Of a stretch of 5,644 bases of DNA, positions 5,535 through 5,644 are shown one piece after another. The notes under the pieces are model-generated. The model ran no database searches, had not been told where the DNA came from, and saw only the letters and a program-made list of their open reading frames with translations. The position numbers and the translations under genes are program-made. Location of the stretch: positions 1 to 5,644 of the forward strand of contig JAQTZX010000104.1 in assembly GCA_028687525.1 (NCBI GenBank), given 5' to 3'. The DNA comes from Candidatus Omnitrophota bacterium (lineage in GTDB: Bacteria > Omnitrophota > Gorgyraeia > Gygaellales > Profunditerraquicolaceae). Every line of letters begins with the position of its first letter. Position 1 is the stretch's first letter.

Positions 5535-5644
5535 TACTCAAATAATACTAATTGGTTATGATTATCGTTTTTTTGCACAGCACAATCTGTATTGTTTAAT
5601 AGACGGGGAAGAGATATTTTTTCAAAAGCAGTGACACTCAAGAT

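Noticed and set aside
5573..5600. Plus-strand promoter TTGCAC, 16 bases, TTTAAT
   Set aside because: Both boxes deviate from consensus in AT-rich sequence and no gene is visible downstream within the window.
1..5644. CRISPR array, tRNA, rRNA or recognisable riboswitch
   Set aside because: No regular spaced repeats, no tRNA-like cloverleaf and no conserved riboswitch core were seen on either strand.

Overview
The window reads as part of a bacterial chromosome with dense, mostly co-directional genes and mixed GC (by eye near 50%). Export signals (one N-terminal membrane anchor, two signal peptides), a PilZ domain protein and Shine-Dalgarno sites point to a bacterium with an elaborate envelope. 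The protein style (membrane-anchored clan GH-A hydrolases beside a duplicated carbohydrate-binding-like lipoprotein or secreted protein and a TPR protein) resembles what is seen in poorly cultured Gram-negative lineages such as Omnitrophota or other PVC-related phyla. That taxonomic guess is low confidence and rests on no marker gene.

Layout. Bases 1-708 hold the 3' part of a TIM-barrel glycoside hydrolase cut by the window edge. After 121 bases comes 830-2032, an exported protein made of two tandem copies of one domain of about 169 residues, probably a jelly-roll carbohydrate-binding module. Overlapping its end is 2013-3356, a membrane-anchored paralogue of the first hydrolase. Two bases later is 3359-5002, an exported TPR-type helical repeat protein with a C-terminal beta domain. 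All four run on the plus strand and look like one operon for building, trimming or remodelling a surface or extracellular polysaccharide. Facing them, with only 10 bases between stop codons, is a minus-strand PilZ gene (5013-5444), a likely cyclic-di-GMP sensor. Bases 5445-5644 contain its promoter, a GGGAC/GTCCC hairpin of unknown origin and AT-rich sequence with no gene visible.

The most unusual signals are regulatory. (1) A 21-bp inverted repeat with one mismatch, followed by a T-rich tract, lies inside the first 41 codons of the second hydrolase. It looks like an intrinsic terminator or attenuator placed just after the end of the binding-module gene. (2) The PilZ gene has a perfect-consensus sigma70-type promoter (TTGACA, 17 bases, TATAAT) only 8 bases from its ATG, which predicts a leaderless mRNA. 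(3) Within the first 20 codons of the same gene is an 8-bp GC-rich hairpin with T tracts on both sides. It could terminate the PilZ transcript early and also stop the operon transcript arriving antisense. Together these suggest attenuation inside N-terminal coding regions and possible antisense cross-talk between the polysaccharide operon and a c-di-GMP receptor. All regulatory function is inferred from sequence alone.
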